NCBI GenBank assembly: GCA_963978905.1
Contig: OZ022260.1
Location: 39,306,259 to 39,370,258, forward strand
Direction of reading: 5' to 3'
Length of the DNA: 64,000 bases
Source: Trichostrongylus colubriformis
Lineage: Eukaryota > Nematoda > Chromadorea > Rhabditida > Trichostrongylidae
Under the pieces are notes generated by a model. That model worked only from the letters and a program-made list of their open reading frames with translations. It did not search any database and had not been told where the DNA came from. Every line of letters starts with the position of its first letter. Position 1 is the stretch's first letter. Position numbers and translations under genes: made by a program. Positions 23,540-34,123 of this stretch are shown here, one piece after another.

Positions 23540-23745
23540 GAAGGTCTCTAATAAGACATCTCAAAGGCAGCATCAGGGAAAATTCGGAGGAAAAGTAAAA
23601 ATAAAGTAGTGGATATTCAAGGCGAGGTGCTTAGAATAATGGTGAAAAAAAAACGGGAGGAAATGGCCAAAGACCAGACAAACAGGACCCCCTTCCCACC
23701 GTTGATTTTCGACGCGGACGACCTTCCCGTCAAGAGGAGGGTTGT
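23540..23745 (-). repeat. Dispersed repeat family R1, copy 3 (inverted)
   Basis: Its reverse complement matches 19330-19520 over most of its length, including CGGGAAGGTCGTCCGCG, GTGGGAAGGGGGTC and TTTTCCTCCGAATTTTCCC. No coding content was recognised. Confidence 0.6.
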
Positions 23746-24657
23746 CCGAAAGAGATTCCTAGTGGCATGTTGCCAATAAACACAAGGGAATGTTTGGACA
23801 TAGACAGCATCTATTTTCTGGAGTGAACTTTAACCTAGAACTGCGAAAGCGCGCAGTAATAGCTTCGATCTCCCCGCATATCCGTGGCCGCTCCCACCCC
23901 AGACAATCGGGAATCCCGGAGGCGAGGTCTGCCATCCAAGGCATCAGCCGCTATCCGTTGCGCCGTTTCTGCAGCTCGAAAGCGTGCTTTTTCAGCGGAT
24001 TTCACCCCAGATAACCTTCTTAGACCTATAGTTTTCATGTAATCTTTTAGGGATTTCTCAATAACCAAATTACACCTAATGCTCTCTTTAACCCAAAAAG
24101 AACTAACGCTCAAGAGTGCTGACACATTGCGTACGGAAAGATGGATTGCTAGTAATGGGCCAACCAGCACATATCCGGGGAAAAACTGATACCTTTTCCA
24201 AAAAACTACCACGTATGAATAAATTGTTTGAGAACTTGGTATGGTTTATGTTTTCCGGTAAGAGCTGGGAAATTCGGAAAAAGCAAGTGTTTTGTCTGCT
24301 GATCTGAACAAACTGAATGCTTACAATGATACAGATCACTTACATTAGCCTTGATTGGTTTACGATATCCTCGATATCATCCATTTCACGCGCGACACTC
24401 CACTGATAAAAGTCAAGAGCAGAGGTTCATAAGGATTGCTGTGCTTATGAGGAACAATCGGAAACTCTGTCTGAAATCCGAAAGGTCCAGAAACTGAAAT
24501 CCGAAAGCTTACCAGAAACTATGGGAAGTGACTTCGTTACAAACGGAAGTAAGACAAGCTGGGGGCAAGGAGCTATCAGCATTCTGCACGTTACACTTGT
24601 GGGTGCTGATAAGCTATGGTAAATATGCTATTCAAAAACTCAGTTAATCTAGAAGGA
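23746..24657. other. No recognisable gene
   Basis: Nothing was recognised apart from short open frames without motifs. Confidence 0.4.
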
Positions 24658-24730
24658 GTCCCGGTAGTGCAATGGATTAGCACATATGCGCGGAAAGCAT
24701 GGAGTGCGGGTTCGTGTCTTGTCCGGTACC
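24658..24730 (+). pseudogene. Decayed tRNA-Arg-like sequence (tRNA pseudogene or SINE head)
   Basis: The 73 nt fold as a cloverleaf. The acceptor stem is GTCCCGG with CCGGTAC (one mismatch), the D stem GTGC/GCAC, and the anticodon stem TATGC/GCATG around a 7-nt loop GCGGAAA. The T stem-loop GCGGG-TTCGTGT-CTTGT has three GU wobble pairs. The A box (24665-24675) and B box (GGTTCGTGTCT, 24709-24719) are recognisable. The 5' half resembles eukaryotic tRNA-Arg (GTCCCGGTGGCGCAATGGAT). U33 is replaced by C and the B box is degraded, so it is unlikely to be a working tRNA. A tRNA-derived SINE is an equally good reading. Confidence 0.6.
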
Positions 24731-25439
24731 AACTCTTTTGTCCAGAATTCAGCACCCTCATAACAACAAATGGAGACGTAAAAGATGAAGGCAGTGATCC
24801 ATAAACAATGCAACACGGCTTTTACGGTGTAACATTTCTTTATGTAGACATAACCTCCAGCGCTCATTTGACTGTCAATCCTTTCGCAGCAGTTGTTATT
24901 CTCATAAACTTTGAGTACTTTTTACTAGGGGCCATATAGTACCCTCTGATATAATCCTTAATTTTATGGTACCTCTGAAGCTTCTACGTCTTTTACTATT
25001 CCCCTCTTCAGTGCAGAATAATGTGGGAACTGTTGAACAACGAGCGGTAGTTACCGGGGTAATTTCGGCGCTGCTCTGTTGCAGATTAGCATCTTGTGGG
25101 GTTTTGAGCTGCAAATCGAACATCAAGCCATGAAAATTGGTGGTCATAATCTGAAGGCACTATAAAGGCTATTATATGCAATGTCCCTGAAAATTCTAAA
25201 TAGCTTGGAAGAAACAAGGTGTGGCACATAATTTGTTGAAGAATTATGGAACCCCCACACTTTTCCGAAAGAACAAGCATTTCCCCCGTTCTCTTCAATA
25301 ATACATAAAAATGAAAATGAAAAGTTTAGCCTCGATCGATTTAAATCAAAAAGCGCCTTTTGAAATTCTTGAATGTCGTCTTGTAATTCTACACATACGC
25401 TTTCGAAATTCAGCTGGCGTTTAGTACATTCCAACAGTT
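24731..25439. other. No recognisable gene
   Basis: Short minus-strand open frames only, none with a recognised motif. Confidence 0.4.
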
Positions 25440-25915
25440 AGTTGCGAAAAACGGCAGCAGAGCCGAATACAATAATTACATTAATATCGTTTAGCATACG
25501 CATGTTAGGTCGTAACATAGTCCATTGCCAGACAGCACTTAAATGGGCATTACAGAAGTAGCGGGAATAAAAGACGCATAATGGTAACAGTGCAAGCTGT
25601 CTTTTTTGGATTCTCACTGATATATAGTGTACTGTGTTTTGACACCTTTCTCAATCCTATTTGGCTTTTCTGAGTCATCAAAGTCTTCCCCCGAGATGCT
25701 GATTCAACTTCATGGATCAAAAAGGTATTTGGAGAAAGCACGATCATTGAGAAGGGAATTCCTCGCAGAGCTCGAAAACTTTCTGCGAACCATTGAAATC
25801 CTATGCAGTGAAAAGATACTTAATATTCACGATATGCAGGTTGTTTGTTAAAGGCACCCCAACACTTCTGTGTGGGGTGAATCATTCGGGTTTGTTCTGG
25901 GAATATCCTTCTACT
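25440..25915 (-). repeat. Dispersed repeat family R1, copy 4 (inverted)
   Basis: 25553-25915 is the inverted partner of 18600-18965, and 25440-25540 that of 19510-19620. The plus-strand frame at 25627-25851 preserves VLTPFSILFGFS, SSKS and GSKRYLEKA, matching copy 1. The end nearest 25860 carries GGCACCCCAACACTTCTGTG, matching CCCAGAAGTGTTGGGGTGC-like sequence at 18630. Confidence 0.65.
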
Positions 25916-26313
25916 AGAACCTCGACAAGCGATGGGTGAATAACAATTTTTGGGAGCACCGCTCACGAGAGGGCGGTGCGAAAATCGTCCACGTCTCACG
26001 TATGCCGTTTTTTCAGTCTTCCTGTCGGTCCGAGAAGTTATTTCTTTAGTGAGGTATCGTAAGACCTCGGTTGCGACAAGGCCTTACGAAGACACATGGA
26101 TAGTTTTCAGTTGTCCTTAAAGCGACCAAACCGTTCATGCGCTACATGTAACCTGCAAGGTATCCTCCCTGTGCAAGCGAGCGGAAGTTGCTTGCGTACG
26201 TGATGAATACGACATTTCCAAATATCGAGCAATCTGCTCATCTTCTATAGACCTCATGTTCTTCAGCGGCGTTGCTCCTGACAAGCGGGTAGAACATCAG
26301 ACAACGGACAACC

Positions 26314-26610
26314 ATGCAAGCAAGCAGGGTTTGGAAGAGGATAGAGTACGATCGGTGGCATTCAAATGGTCACGGGCTTGACTGGAACATTACGACAATA
26401 CAATGCGTGCTATCTTGTTTCATTGATCAGAAAGCCTTCGACGTTATTGCGGGAGAAGAGGTTATCGGAGTTTACAATCAGGTCAACCAGGAAAGGTGAA
26501 GTGGACATATCAAGTACTATCGCCTCCACTGTTGGATCAGAGCGGTTACCGACTGGATTCCTCGGAACTTCAAGGGATTGCCGGCATGGCCCTACACGAT
26601 AGCCACACTC
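26314..26610 (+). pseudogene. RTE-type LINE reverse transcriptase remnant
   Basis: The frame at 26314-26499 contains CFIDQKAFDVIAGEEVI, a match to RT motif A of RTE-clade LINEs (F-[ILV]-D-x-K-K-A-F-D) with one Lys missing. Shortly downstream (26539-26580) another frame gives WIRAVTDWIPRNFK, which resembles the C-terminal tail of RTE proteins. Most of the polymerase between the two is deleted, and there is no intact frame. Flanks back to 26100 and on to 26800 may belong to the same decayed insertion. Confidence 0.6.
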
Positions 26611-27346
26611 TAGCGTGAAAGCACTGCGAAAAGGGAACAGGATTGTACGTACGTCCTGAATCGAGGGGGTCCTTTCCTTCTGAGGCTCGCGGCAGAAACG
26701 AATTTAGACATTGTTGTCACCGGTTAGTGGATATTCGAAGATAAACTGATAGGCAGATTACATGTGAAGCCATCTTTTTCCTTGAGTCATCACCTGCAGA
26801 CTGATTCACAATTCAAACCGTTCTGATCATAACGCAGTCGTTTAAGACTATAATTACATTTTTTTGAGAGAGGAAGGGAAAAGAAATCGCAAGCGCGTTC
26901 AAGAACTTTTGGCACAAATCGCACGTCCCTTTCGAATTTTTCCCCCTTTATCAGTCATGACGGGGATACATCCGCTCAAATTCAGGCCGGTTATGCCACC
27001 TACGCTAATGGGGCCGAGGCTAGTTCACGTATGACCGATCGTAGCGCCGTAATGACGTAGCTGGCGGTGCAACAAGGGAGCACTCTAGATGGTTGCTCAA
27101 AGATTCCTTTCCCGGGAAGGTACCTTGAATAATCCAATTATCGCGATGTGTGCCCGTAAGCGGTCGCGACTACTGCGACTGAAGACAGTCGTGATGGCGT
27201 TCAGTCAATGCTTACACCATTTCGTTAGTGCCCACGCATTGATCAAGTTGGTTGAATCAGCAAATCAAGTGATCAAGTGCTATGTAAATTCCTTGAGCAC
27301 TAATGATGTGCGAGTTCCGAGAAGATTACTCGTTTTTCGTTGCAGA
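26611..27346. other. No recognisable gene
   Basis: Possibly more decayed LINE sequence near its left edge. No other feature was recognised. Confidence 0.35.
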
Positions 27347-27538
27347 ATGACACGTTTCTGGCTCGTCATGCTTCATGTCACCCTTTTGTGCTTAGCACCT
27401 ACTCAGGTGAGTTGTTCACTGAGCCAACAGCTCCTCTGTGTTGTAAAAAGTTTCTTGAGTAGGTGCTCAACGAGCAGACTTCTGGGCAAGCTATGCTGCA
27501 ACCGTATTCAAGATGGTGGTATTCTCTGGATGGAGTAG
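27347..27538 (+). CDS. Candidate small secreted Cys-rich peptide (weak)
   Basis: An ATG at 27347 follows a nematode-like acceptor (TTTTTCGTTGCAG then A-ATG), as expected after a 5'-UTR intron or a spliced-leader site. The first 20 residues (MTRFWLVMLHVTLLCLAPTQ) form a plausible signal peptide. Unspliced, the frame runs 63 codons to TAG at 27538 and has five cysteines after the signal core (VSC, LLC, SRC, LCC). Alternatively, the GTGAGT at 27407 is a donor joined to an acceptor at 27477, giving a 44-residue product ending at 27552. No known peptide family is recognised, and there is no homology support. It could be a chance ORF. Confidence 0.3.
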   Translation: MTRFWLVMLHVTLLCLAPTQVSCSLSQQLLCVVKSFLSRCSTSRLLGKLCCNRIQDGGILWME

Positions 27539-28074
27539 ATTGGCAAATGTAAAAGTTCCCAAAGGCATCACCTGCAATACCTGTAATACCCTCCCTCACC
27601 AAGTTGATGTCCTGTTCCGTTTCCAAGAAGCATCATAAAGTGTACGTCTGTGAGCAAAGCAGCGCTGTTTCCAGGAATGAGATAGCCTTTTTCCCTAGAA
27701 ACTTGTCCATTTTGTAGAGACTGTTTTCTTTTCAAAGTTCTACGAAGCCCAGCCATATCTCTTGATGGACGTTCAGTAAATGAAGTAGAGGCTTTGAGGG
27801 GCTGGTGATGGAAGAAAAGTACGAAAAAGAGAAGAGAATCAGTAGATCACAAGAGAACCAGGAAAAAGGTATTGCAAAGAGATCAGAGTAAGGAGATAGG
27901 CGCGAATGCCCGATGGAGAATGCTTTCCAGGTTCGCATTTTTAAGGTTTTTGAACTCTTCGTAGAGGGATTAACACGTACACTTACTACAGAAGCCGGTC
28001 AAAGGCAGCTACTTGTACGTATTGCAGCTCCCTGTCATCTTCTCTAATCTTTCTCTTTTATTGTTCTCAAGAAA
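27539..28074. other. No recognisable gene
   Basis: Short minus-strand open frames (27568-27938) have no known motif. Confidence 0.4.
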
Positions 28075-28330
28075 AATGATGTCTCGAAAAAAGATTAAAA
28101 TTTTACAGGCAAATTTTTCGAAGGCGTTGAGATGCGTGAAGCCTATAGCGTGCGGCAAGTGGCCGTACTGCTACAACTGTAAAAATGCCCGGTCACACAA
28201 GGTGAAGTGTTTTTCTCAAATAAAGCATGTGAGATTCTATACCGTTCAATTTGAGAAAATCGTCCGTCTACTTCATCAAGATAAACAGGGTTTTCTTCTC
28301 ATTAAGAATGTTGAACATTGCTTTGAAGGC
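28075..28330 (+). repeat. Repeat R2 copy 1, Cys-motif coding remnant
   Basis: The open frame, in the 28013-28351 interval, contains RCVKPIACGKWPYCYNCKN followed by a basic stretch, giving a C-x5-C-x4-C-x2-C pattern that looks like a small zinc-binding site. A diverged direct copy lies at 29530-29800 and keeps the same residues, so the pair shares coding ancestry. I do not recognise the family. It may be part of an unidentified gene or a transposon ORF. Confidence 0.5.
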
Positions 28331-29529
28331 ACACAGCGCGATAAATTTTGAAAGTCATCCCGCCACTGTGAAAAGTTGAGATCATATTACTCGCAGGTAA
28401 AGGGAAATGAATCACAACTTCCAGAAACACCATAAATAAACTCTCCTGTCCATAGCCCTCGTACGAATAGTGTAGTATAGAAAAGTGTCTCTATTCGATT
28501 GTATCACGCAAACCTCAACAATATCCCTGTTTTCCATTGCTAAATTATCTTTACAATTAAGATTTCTATCTTATCTCATCGCAGTGGCTCGCTAGCTTGC
28601 TTCGCCACATAAGACATTATGCAGAGCTCGCGACTCAGGCTCAAAGAAAGGATACATATCGATCGACCGGTCAACGACCAATGAATACGACAAGGCGTAT
28701 CAATAATTCACCTAATCCATACGTATTTTATCTTCTCCGCCTAATCGGCTGCTCGCTCAACTGCTTATCAATGTTTATTTTTCCTTGCCGCTTGACCCTG
28801 AGTTGGCCTAATGAATTTGTACCTTATTCATTTTGTCTATTCGCATAATTGCGTGATCCCCTAAAAAGCAGGCGCGGTCGCGAAGCGTGAACGCTATGGA
28901 CAATATGGACTGCATGGAAAATGCTCCACCTAACGGGCTCGGTTGGATGAGCACAGTTTGGTTGATTGCGAGCGAAAATAGCGCCGTGGGAATTCGTTGT
29001 GACGACGCAACAACGATGCCTCCTGAGGAGTTGTCGCAAAAATCTTCATGCCCCAAGAAGTTAAGAGACTTATCTGATTATCGCGTGATGTGCCTTTAAA
29101 GACACCGGAAACGGTGAATTTGGCCGATTGTGATATATAAAAGTAAGAATGCTCTGTAGTGTAACAGTAGAGAAAGAACGAAGTAAACAAGGAAAGAACC
29201 GAGAAATAGGAACTCGAACACCCCCCCCCCCTTCCCTCTCGCGTCTCTCTGCGTCACTAGCCGAGGGCAGACTGAAGAAGGGCGTAGAGGCTAAGTTAGT
29301 CGGTCGCGAACGTGGTTCCGCAACTCACCCGGCTTCAGGACGACATGCCGTGCTGCGGAGTCGTGATAAGGCCGCAAGCCGCGTTTTTTCAATGAGTTTC
29401 GCCGCACCATCACCATCACCTGTTTCGAAGGAAAGATTTGTTTTCAGAGAACATGCCCCCACTCCTTCCCTCTCCCCCCCCCCCCTTCCCCCTGTGCCTT
29501 TGAATTTCTCTTGTGATACTCGAGTGAGG
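28331..29529. other. No recognisable gene; poly-C tracts
   Basis: C runs occur at about 29221-29231 and 29476-29488. An open frame of 140 codons at 29149-29571 spans both and is low complexity (Pro/Ser/Arg). No gene was recognised. Confidence 0.4.
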
Positions 29530-29800
29530 ACAAAAGCGCACGGAAAACAAATGTGCTTTCGAAAACAATAATTAACGGTTACAGAAGAGTCTTCTGGACG
29601 CGTTCAGATGCGTGGAACCTGTGGCGTGTGGATTTTGGCCGTTCTGTCGTACCTGTAAAAATCGCAAAAAAGCCAAAACAGCTCGTCCCTCTGGCTAGAA
29701 CTTCATGGTCAGGTGAAGCGTTTTCCTTGAGTAAAACGTACGAGATTCTATATTGTTCAATTCAGGAGGATCGGCTAAGCCATATTCAAAGTGAGAAATA
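29530..29800 (+). repeat. Repeat R2 copy 2, Cys-motif coding remnant
   Basis: A direct copy of 28075-28330. In the matching frame it reads RCVEPVACGFWPFCRTCKN, preserving the C-x5-C-x4-C-x2-C spacing, then meets stops (near 29697). The downstream word ACGAGATTCTATATTGTTCAA also matches copy 1. It is a pseudogene-like paralogue. Confidence 0.55.
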
Positions 29801-30239
29801 CGAATTACAAGAATTTTTCAATAAAACATATAAACCTTAGTCCCACTGCTTTCATGGATTGATGCTGTGCAATAAACGCAAAAGCGCACGGAAAGCAAAC
29901 CCCAGAAGACAGGGGCATGAGAGCTCGGTGGTCATTATCACGTTAATTCTGTCGCCTAAATCTACAATACGAAAAAAATGCAGCGCGAGTTTTCCGGGTT
30001 GACTTGTTCTTCAAGTGACCGTTTCAGTTGAGTGTTGCGGAACCAGGTCCCACTGTTTCTTTAATTTATTTAACGTTGCCGTTGGCTGCAATTCTGTGAT
30101 GTGCTGTTGTTGTTTCGGATGCATGCTCCTTCTCCCCATGCTTCGGGAGGCATATAAATGATAAATATTAAAGAAATGAACTTATAATGTCCTTACCATC
30201 ACAAACTATCCTTCCTTCGTGGTTACTGATGAACTACTA
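29801..30239. other. No recognisable gene
   Basis: Nothing was recognised here. Confidence 0.4.
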
Positions 30240-31109
30240 GGTTGTACCAAAAGTCTTGTAGGATTTTTTTGATCATCACTTTGTATTAATATTTCTCCCA
30301 ACAAACGGCAAATAGGCAACAACGTACATATCCACTATTGTTATCGACAACACTCTGCCACCACAAAGGTAGATCATGGATTCCCTCCTCCCAGAACTTT
30401 GGGTTCTGAGAGTCGAAAAAGTCAGCGATCGCCTTTGCAGGCAAGTCAAAATCAACGAATTTTCTCTTGGCCAGGAAGGATTTAAGAGAAAGGATAAGGT
30501 GATAATCAGAATGGGCAGTGTCTGAAGAGTATGGTAGGGGCAGTACATTCCAGCCGAGCTCTTGTAGCTTTGCCTGGGTACTTTTCGCAAAATGGGAGCG
30601 GGCGTCGTCATGGAGGGTGACCGCGGACCTTTTCCGGCGCTTTTCCCGAACAGCGACGGCGAGCCGCTGGAGCTGGTGGGTGTATACGGCAGCGGTGACT
30701 GTCTCACCTTGCACCAGCACCTCATGAAAAAGCATTCCTTCAGCGTCGCAGAAGTAGTACAGTCCTGAGCGTGGTTTGTCTTCTATGTCGATCTCGTCGT
30801 TGCTGAAGCTGATGAACGAGCGGCGCACGGTCTCGCAGCTCACACATTCCTTGCCCAATGCAGCGTTGATGGAGTCACAAGCTGCCGTCGCTTTGGTCCG
30901 CGAGGCCACTCACAGTAGATGACATCCCTTGTTTGGTAGGTATCGACTACGGGCATTGTAGCTTTCTTCACGGAATCTGGTGGGTCAATATATATTTTAT
31001 TAGACAGCTTAGGCAACCTACCATATTCCTGAACCACCTTGATCTGTCTCGAAGTAAACAAGAGTTATTGATGTTGTTGGAAAAAATCCACAAGACTTTT
31101 GCTACAACG
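30240..31109 (-). mobile_element. Mariner element, internally deleted copy
   Basis: Inverted termini GGTTGTACCAAAAGTCTTGT (30240) and, inverted, ACAAGACTTTTGCTACAAC with a final G (31109) are flanked by TA on both sides (30238-30239 and 31110-31111). The 870-bp body encodes a minus-strand transposase whose centre is deleted. The TIR sequence differs from the copies at 9.3 and 21.1 kb, so this is a third family. Confidence 0.88.
30286..30935 (-). pseudogene. Mariner transposase with internal deletion
   Basis: On the minus strand, a helix-turn-helix region (VIYCEWPRG, then after a frameshift KATAACDSINAALGKECVS and ETVRRSF) leads to IDIEDKPRSG. It then jumps straight to the catalytic domain (FHEVLVQGETVTAAVYTHQL), skipping the first Asp motif. 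The second catalytic region reads LHDDARSHFAKS and the third YSSDTAHSDYHL, compared with the family's HDNARPH and YSPDLAPSDYHL. The tail PLWWQSVVDNNSGYV is near the usual end. The missing middle and the frameshift make it inactive. Confidence 0.85.
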
Positions 31110-34100
31110 TAATAGAATCTGGTGATGATTGACTGGCACACCTTTCAATCTAAAAACTTCTTCAATGGACGGCTTCCACAATGAAGTGCTGTTGAACATT
31201 CCCAACTAATAAAGGAAGCACTAACTGACAAGTAAAACGGCAAAGGTATATACAATGATTTATGGCCACATTTAAGAGGTTGTAGTAAAACGGTCAGAAT
31301 CTTCATAAAAATCGAAACAGCTTAAAACTCTGGTTCGTAGAATGCAGCTATACATTTTTTTGATCCCCTCTGGCGACAGACTTCCTTTTTGAGCGTGCAC
31401 TAATTTACTTACTTTCCTTCTCCACCTGACGCCATCCTACAATTAACACATTGTGTTCTAAAGTACATATTTTACCTATGCGCGTTGGTGGCAGTACCCC
31501 TGATTTAAGGCTAAGGCTAAAGCTTAGGCAGAAATAGCGCCACACCCCAAGCGCAGTGAAGTGGCACCCGCAACTACGTTGAACATTTCAGACATTTACA
31601 GCTCATGCTTTTGCTTCCACAAAGCTGGAAAAATTAATTCTGTAGGTGCAGCCATACCATGCTATTACCATAAGGTACCTAGGAACTCATTCATAATGGA
31701 AAAGGATTCGTGTCACGGCTGCCCCCGGAAACTCCGCATGAGCCATTATAAATGTGCTCACCCTTTCATCAACTTCGGAAGTAATGTTCTTGTTGCGATA
31801 AAAAAAAGGTTTCATCAATACCTCAGAGGTGAAGTACTATCATCAAGCTCTTAAAAATCATCTCTCAACATTTTCCCTTCTACAAATGAAAATTTGTCCA
31901 GGTCAGATAGCGACTACATTTCATTACTTTTTTTTCACAACGTCCCTCACAGCAAGCCACTTCTTTTCAAAATCACTAGCACTCGAATGCACAGCTTTGT
32001 GTCAGCCTGCTTTTATTCATTTCGCCGCTATATAACGTTTGTTTACATATTGTTTCCATCATTAGACAGAATTAAGTTGAATTCTGCTCAGTTAAAGGCA
32101 CACCACGCGATAATCAAAGTGGTTCTTACCTTCTCAGGGCAGGTAGACCCTTGGGCAGTAGTAAGGATTGCACCCTTTTCGCGGCGCCACGTCTCACCCC
32201 CGCCGCGTACGGCATGGTCGACCTGAGCCGAGTTGAGCTCACCGAGCATAATCACACCCGGCATGGACGAAAGGCAAACTTGCGATAAGACAAGATAAGG
32301 CAGCGATATCAATAGCGAAGGTAACTTCAACAGGGAAGAACAGGTGATATCGTAGCATTTTGTGCGATATCATCAACGAAAAGCTCTTCTATAATCTCCA
32401 ATACTCGTACGAGGACTGAGGGCAGGGAGCTTTATTTTTGGTGGTTTTGAGGGGTTACAATTCATTTTCTTCACTAGTGCATGAAACCTGGCCTCTACAT
32501 CCTGTAATACGCACGACTGCTCTCACAATTTTTCGCGAGGTGTGCCTTTAAGTTGCCTAGGGTTCACACTTGGTTGATGATAGCGATTTGCATGCATCCA
32601 TTCAATGCTCTGCATCATCTTTATATGCATCATTTTTGCCCGCCTATACTTTGCTTTATACTTCGTATTATTAGAATAAAATATATATTTTACACGGTTT
32701 TGTTCATGTTTTTTTTCGACTGAACTGCGATGGGAAGTCTATTCGTCTGAGTAAAAGATGATTACCAAGCTCCAGAAAGGTGTTTTTTAAAAACCGACAC
32801 GGTCTTGGTTGGTGCCTGGATTTCTGGGCTCCACTGGTAGCGCCATGGGATTCGAAGGAGCCGCTGGTCTCTGGTGTGCAGGAAGTAGAGGTAAAATCAA
32901 AAAGTTTATCAGCCGTCGTCATCTAGTAGGGAACACAAGAGTTCTGAAGTAGAAACTGAACGTTGGAGCCCAGGGAAGGTTTACAACGCTCATAAGATCT
33001 CCCGAAGTAGACTGTCAAGGGATTACAAAAGTAGACTCGTCAACCACTTACTAAAGGTTATATAACTTGCAGTAAGGAAGGGAGTTTAACAGCGCCTTTG
33101 CCGCATTTGTACCAAACTGCTCATTGCTATGTTATCACTTTTTTATGCTGATCTTCTCACCGTTCATTGCCCGTTATTTCATTTGCTTTTTAATAAAGCT
33201 TCATTCCCTCTTCGTGGCTGACTACTGCGGACTTTGTCGTACCCTGCTAGATCGCAGAATATAACCATATCTATGACCTTGCCTCCTTCAGCGATCTTTA
33301 GTTCCACCTTTTCAATGAACATTAGCGTACTACACATTTTATTTCGTAATAATTCGAAAACAATCATTAGGGGCAAGAGCGGTGCTGCAACGGTCAGATT
33401 GAATAAAATGGAAATCTCAACTTTAATTTCCAGAGCAAATTCTTTATATGGACCAACACATCGTGGAAAACTCAACAAATCACCATCTCACAATCTCCAG
33501 GTAACAGATTTGGTCGCTTCTATAGTCTTCTCTCAACATGCACCTCAAGTCATATCGCATGAGGACGCAACGAAATCTTTACAACTGAATTGATGGCCTT
33601 CTCGAAGCGCCCTCTCTGCTTCCCGTCATTGCGATGACCTCACGAGCTAGCAACTAACAGCCCGACTTTTCGACTGCCTCACATTCCGAGCTCAGGGTGC
33701 GAATACGTTATGCCATTGATTGGTGGAATCGTAGGATGATAGTTCCGAGGCTGGACAGCTACTTTTCCCTGTGATGCTATGGGATCAAGCAATAAGAAAA
33801 AAAACAGCAAAAGCGGTGTAACCGCTCGTAGCTCAAATCTAGCTGAACGCAAAGCAAACATTCGCGCAAATCTCCCCTCATTTCTTTCTAGCAGTGGAAG
33901 GTGCGAGGAAATGTAGTGTAATGAACATGGAGCACTGCTTGTATACAAGATGATCATGAGAAAAATACCGTCAAACAAACATATTTCACGAAGATCATTG
34001 ACAAAAACAAAACAATGCACGAGTAATCAACATGGGCAAACAATAACCGCGTTTTTGCGTACATTAACTTGATTCCTATATACTAGTTTCTCCAGCTATA

Positions 34101-34123
34101 CCTCTTCACCCACCCCTTTCACT
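31110..34123. other. No recognisable gene; dispersed repeat words
   Basis: GGCACACCACGCGATAATCAAA at 32098 and GGATTGCACCCTTTTCGCGGC near 32165 recur at 19990 and 20068. They mark a repeat element that also leaves traces at 34787. The open frames (up to 119 codons, 33179-34020) carry no known domain. No 3'-UTR landmark for the downstream minus-strand gene was identified. Confidence 0.4.
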
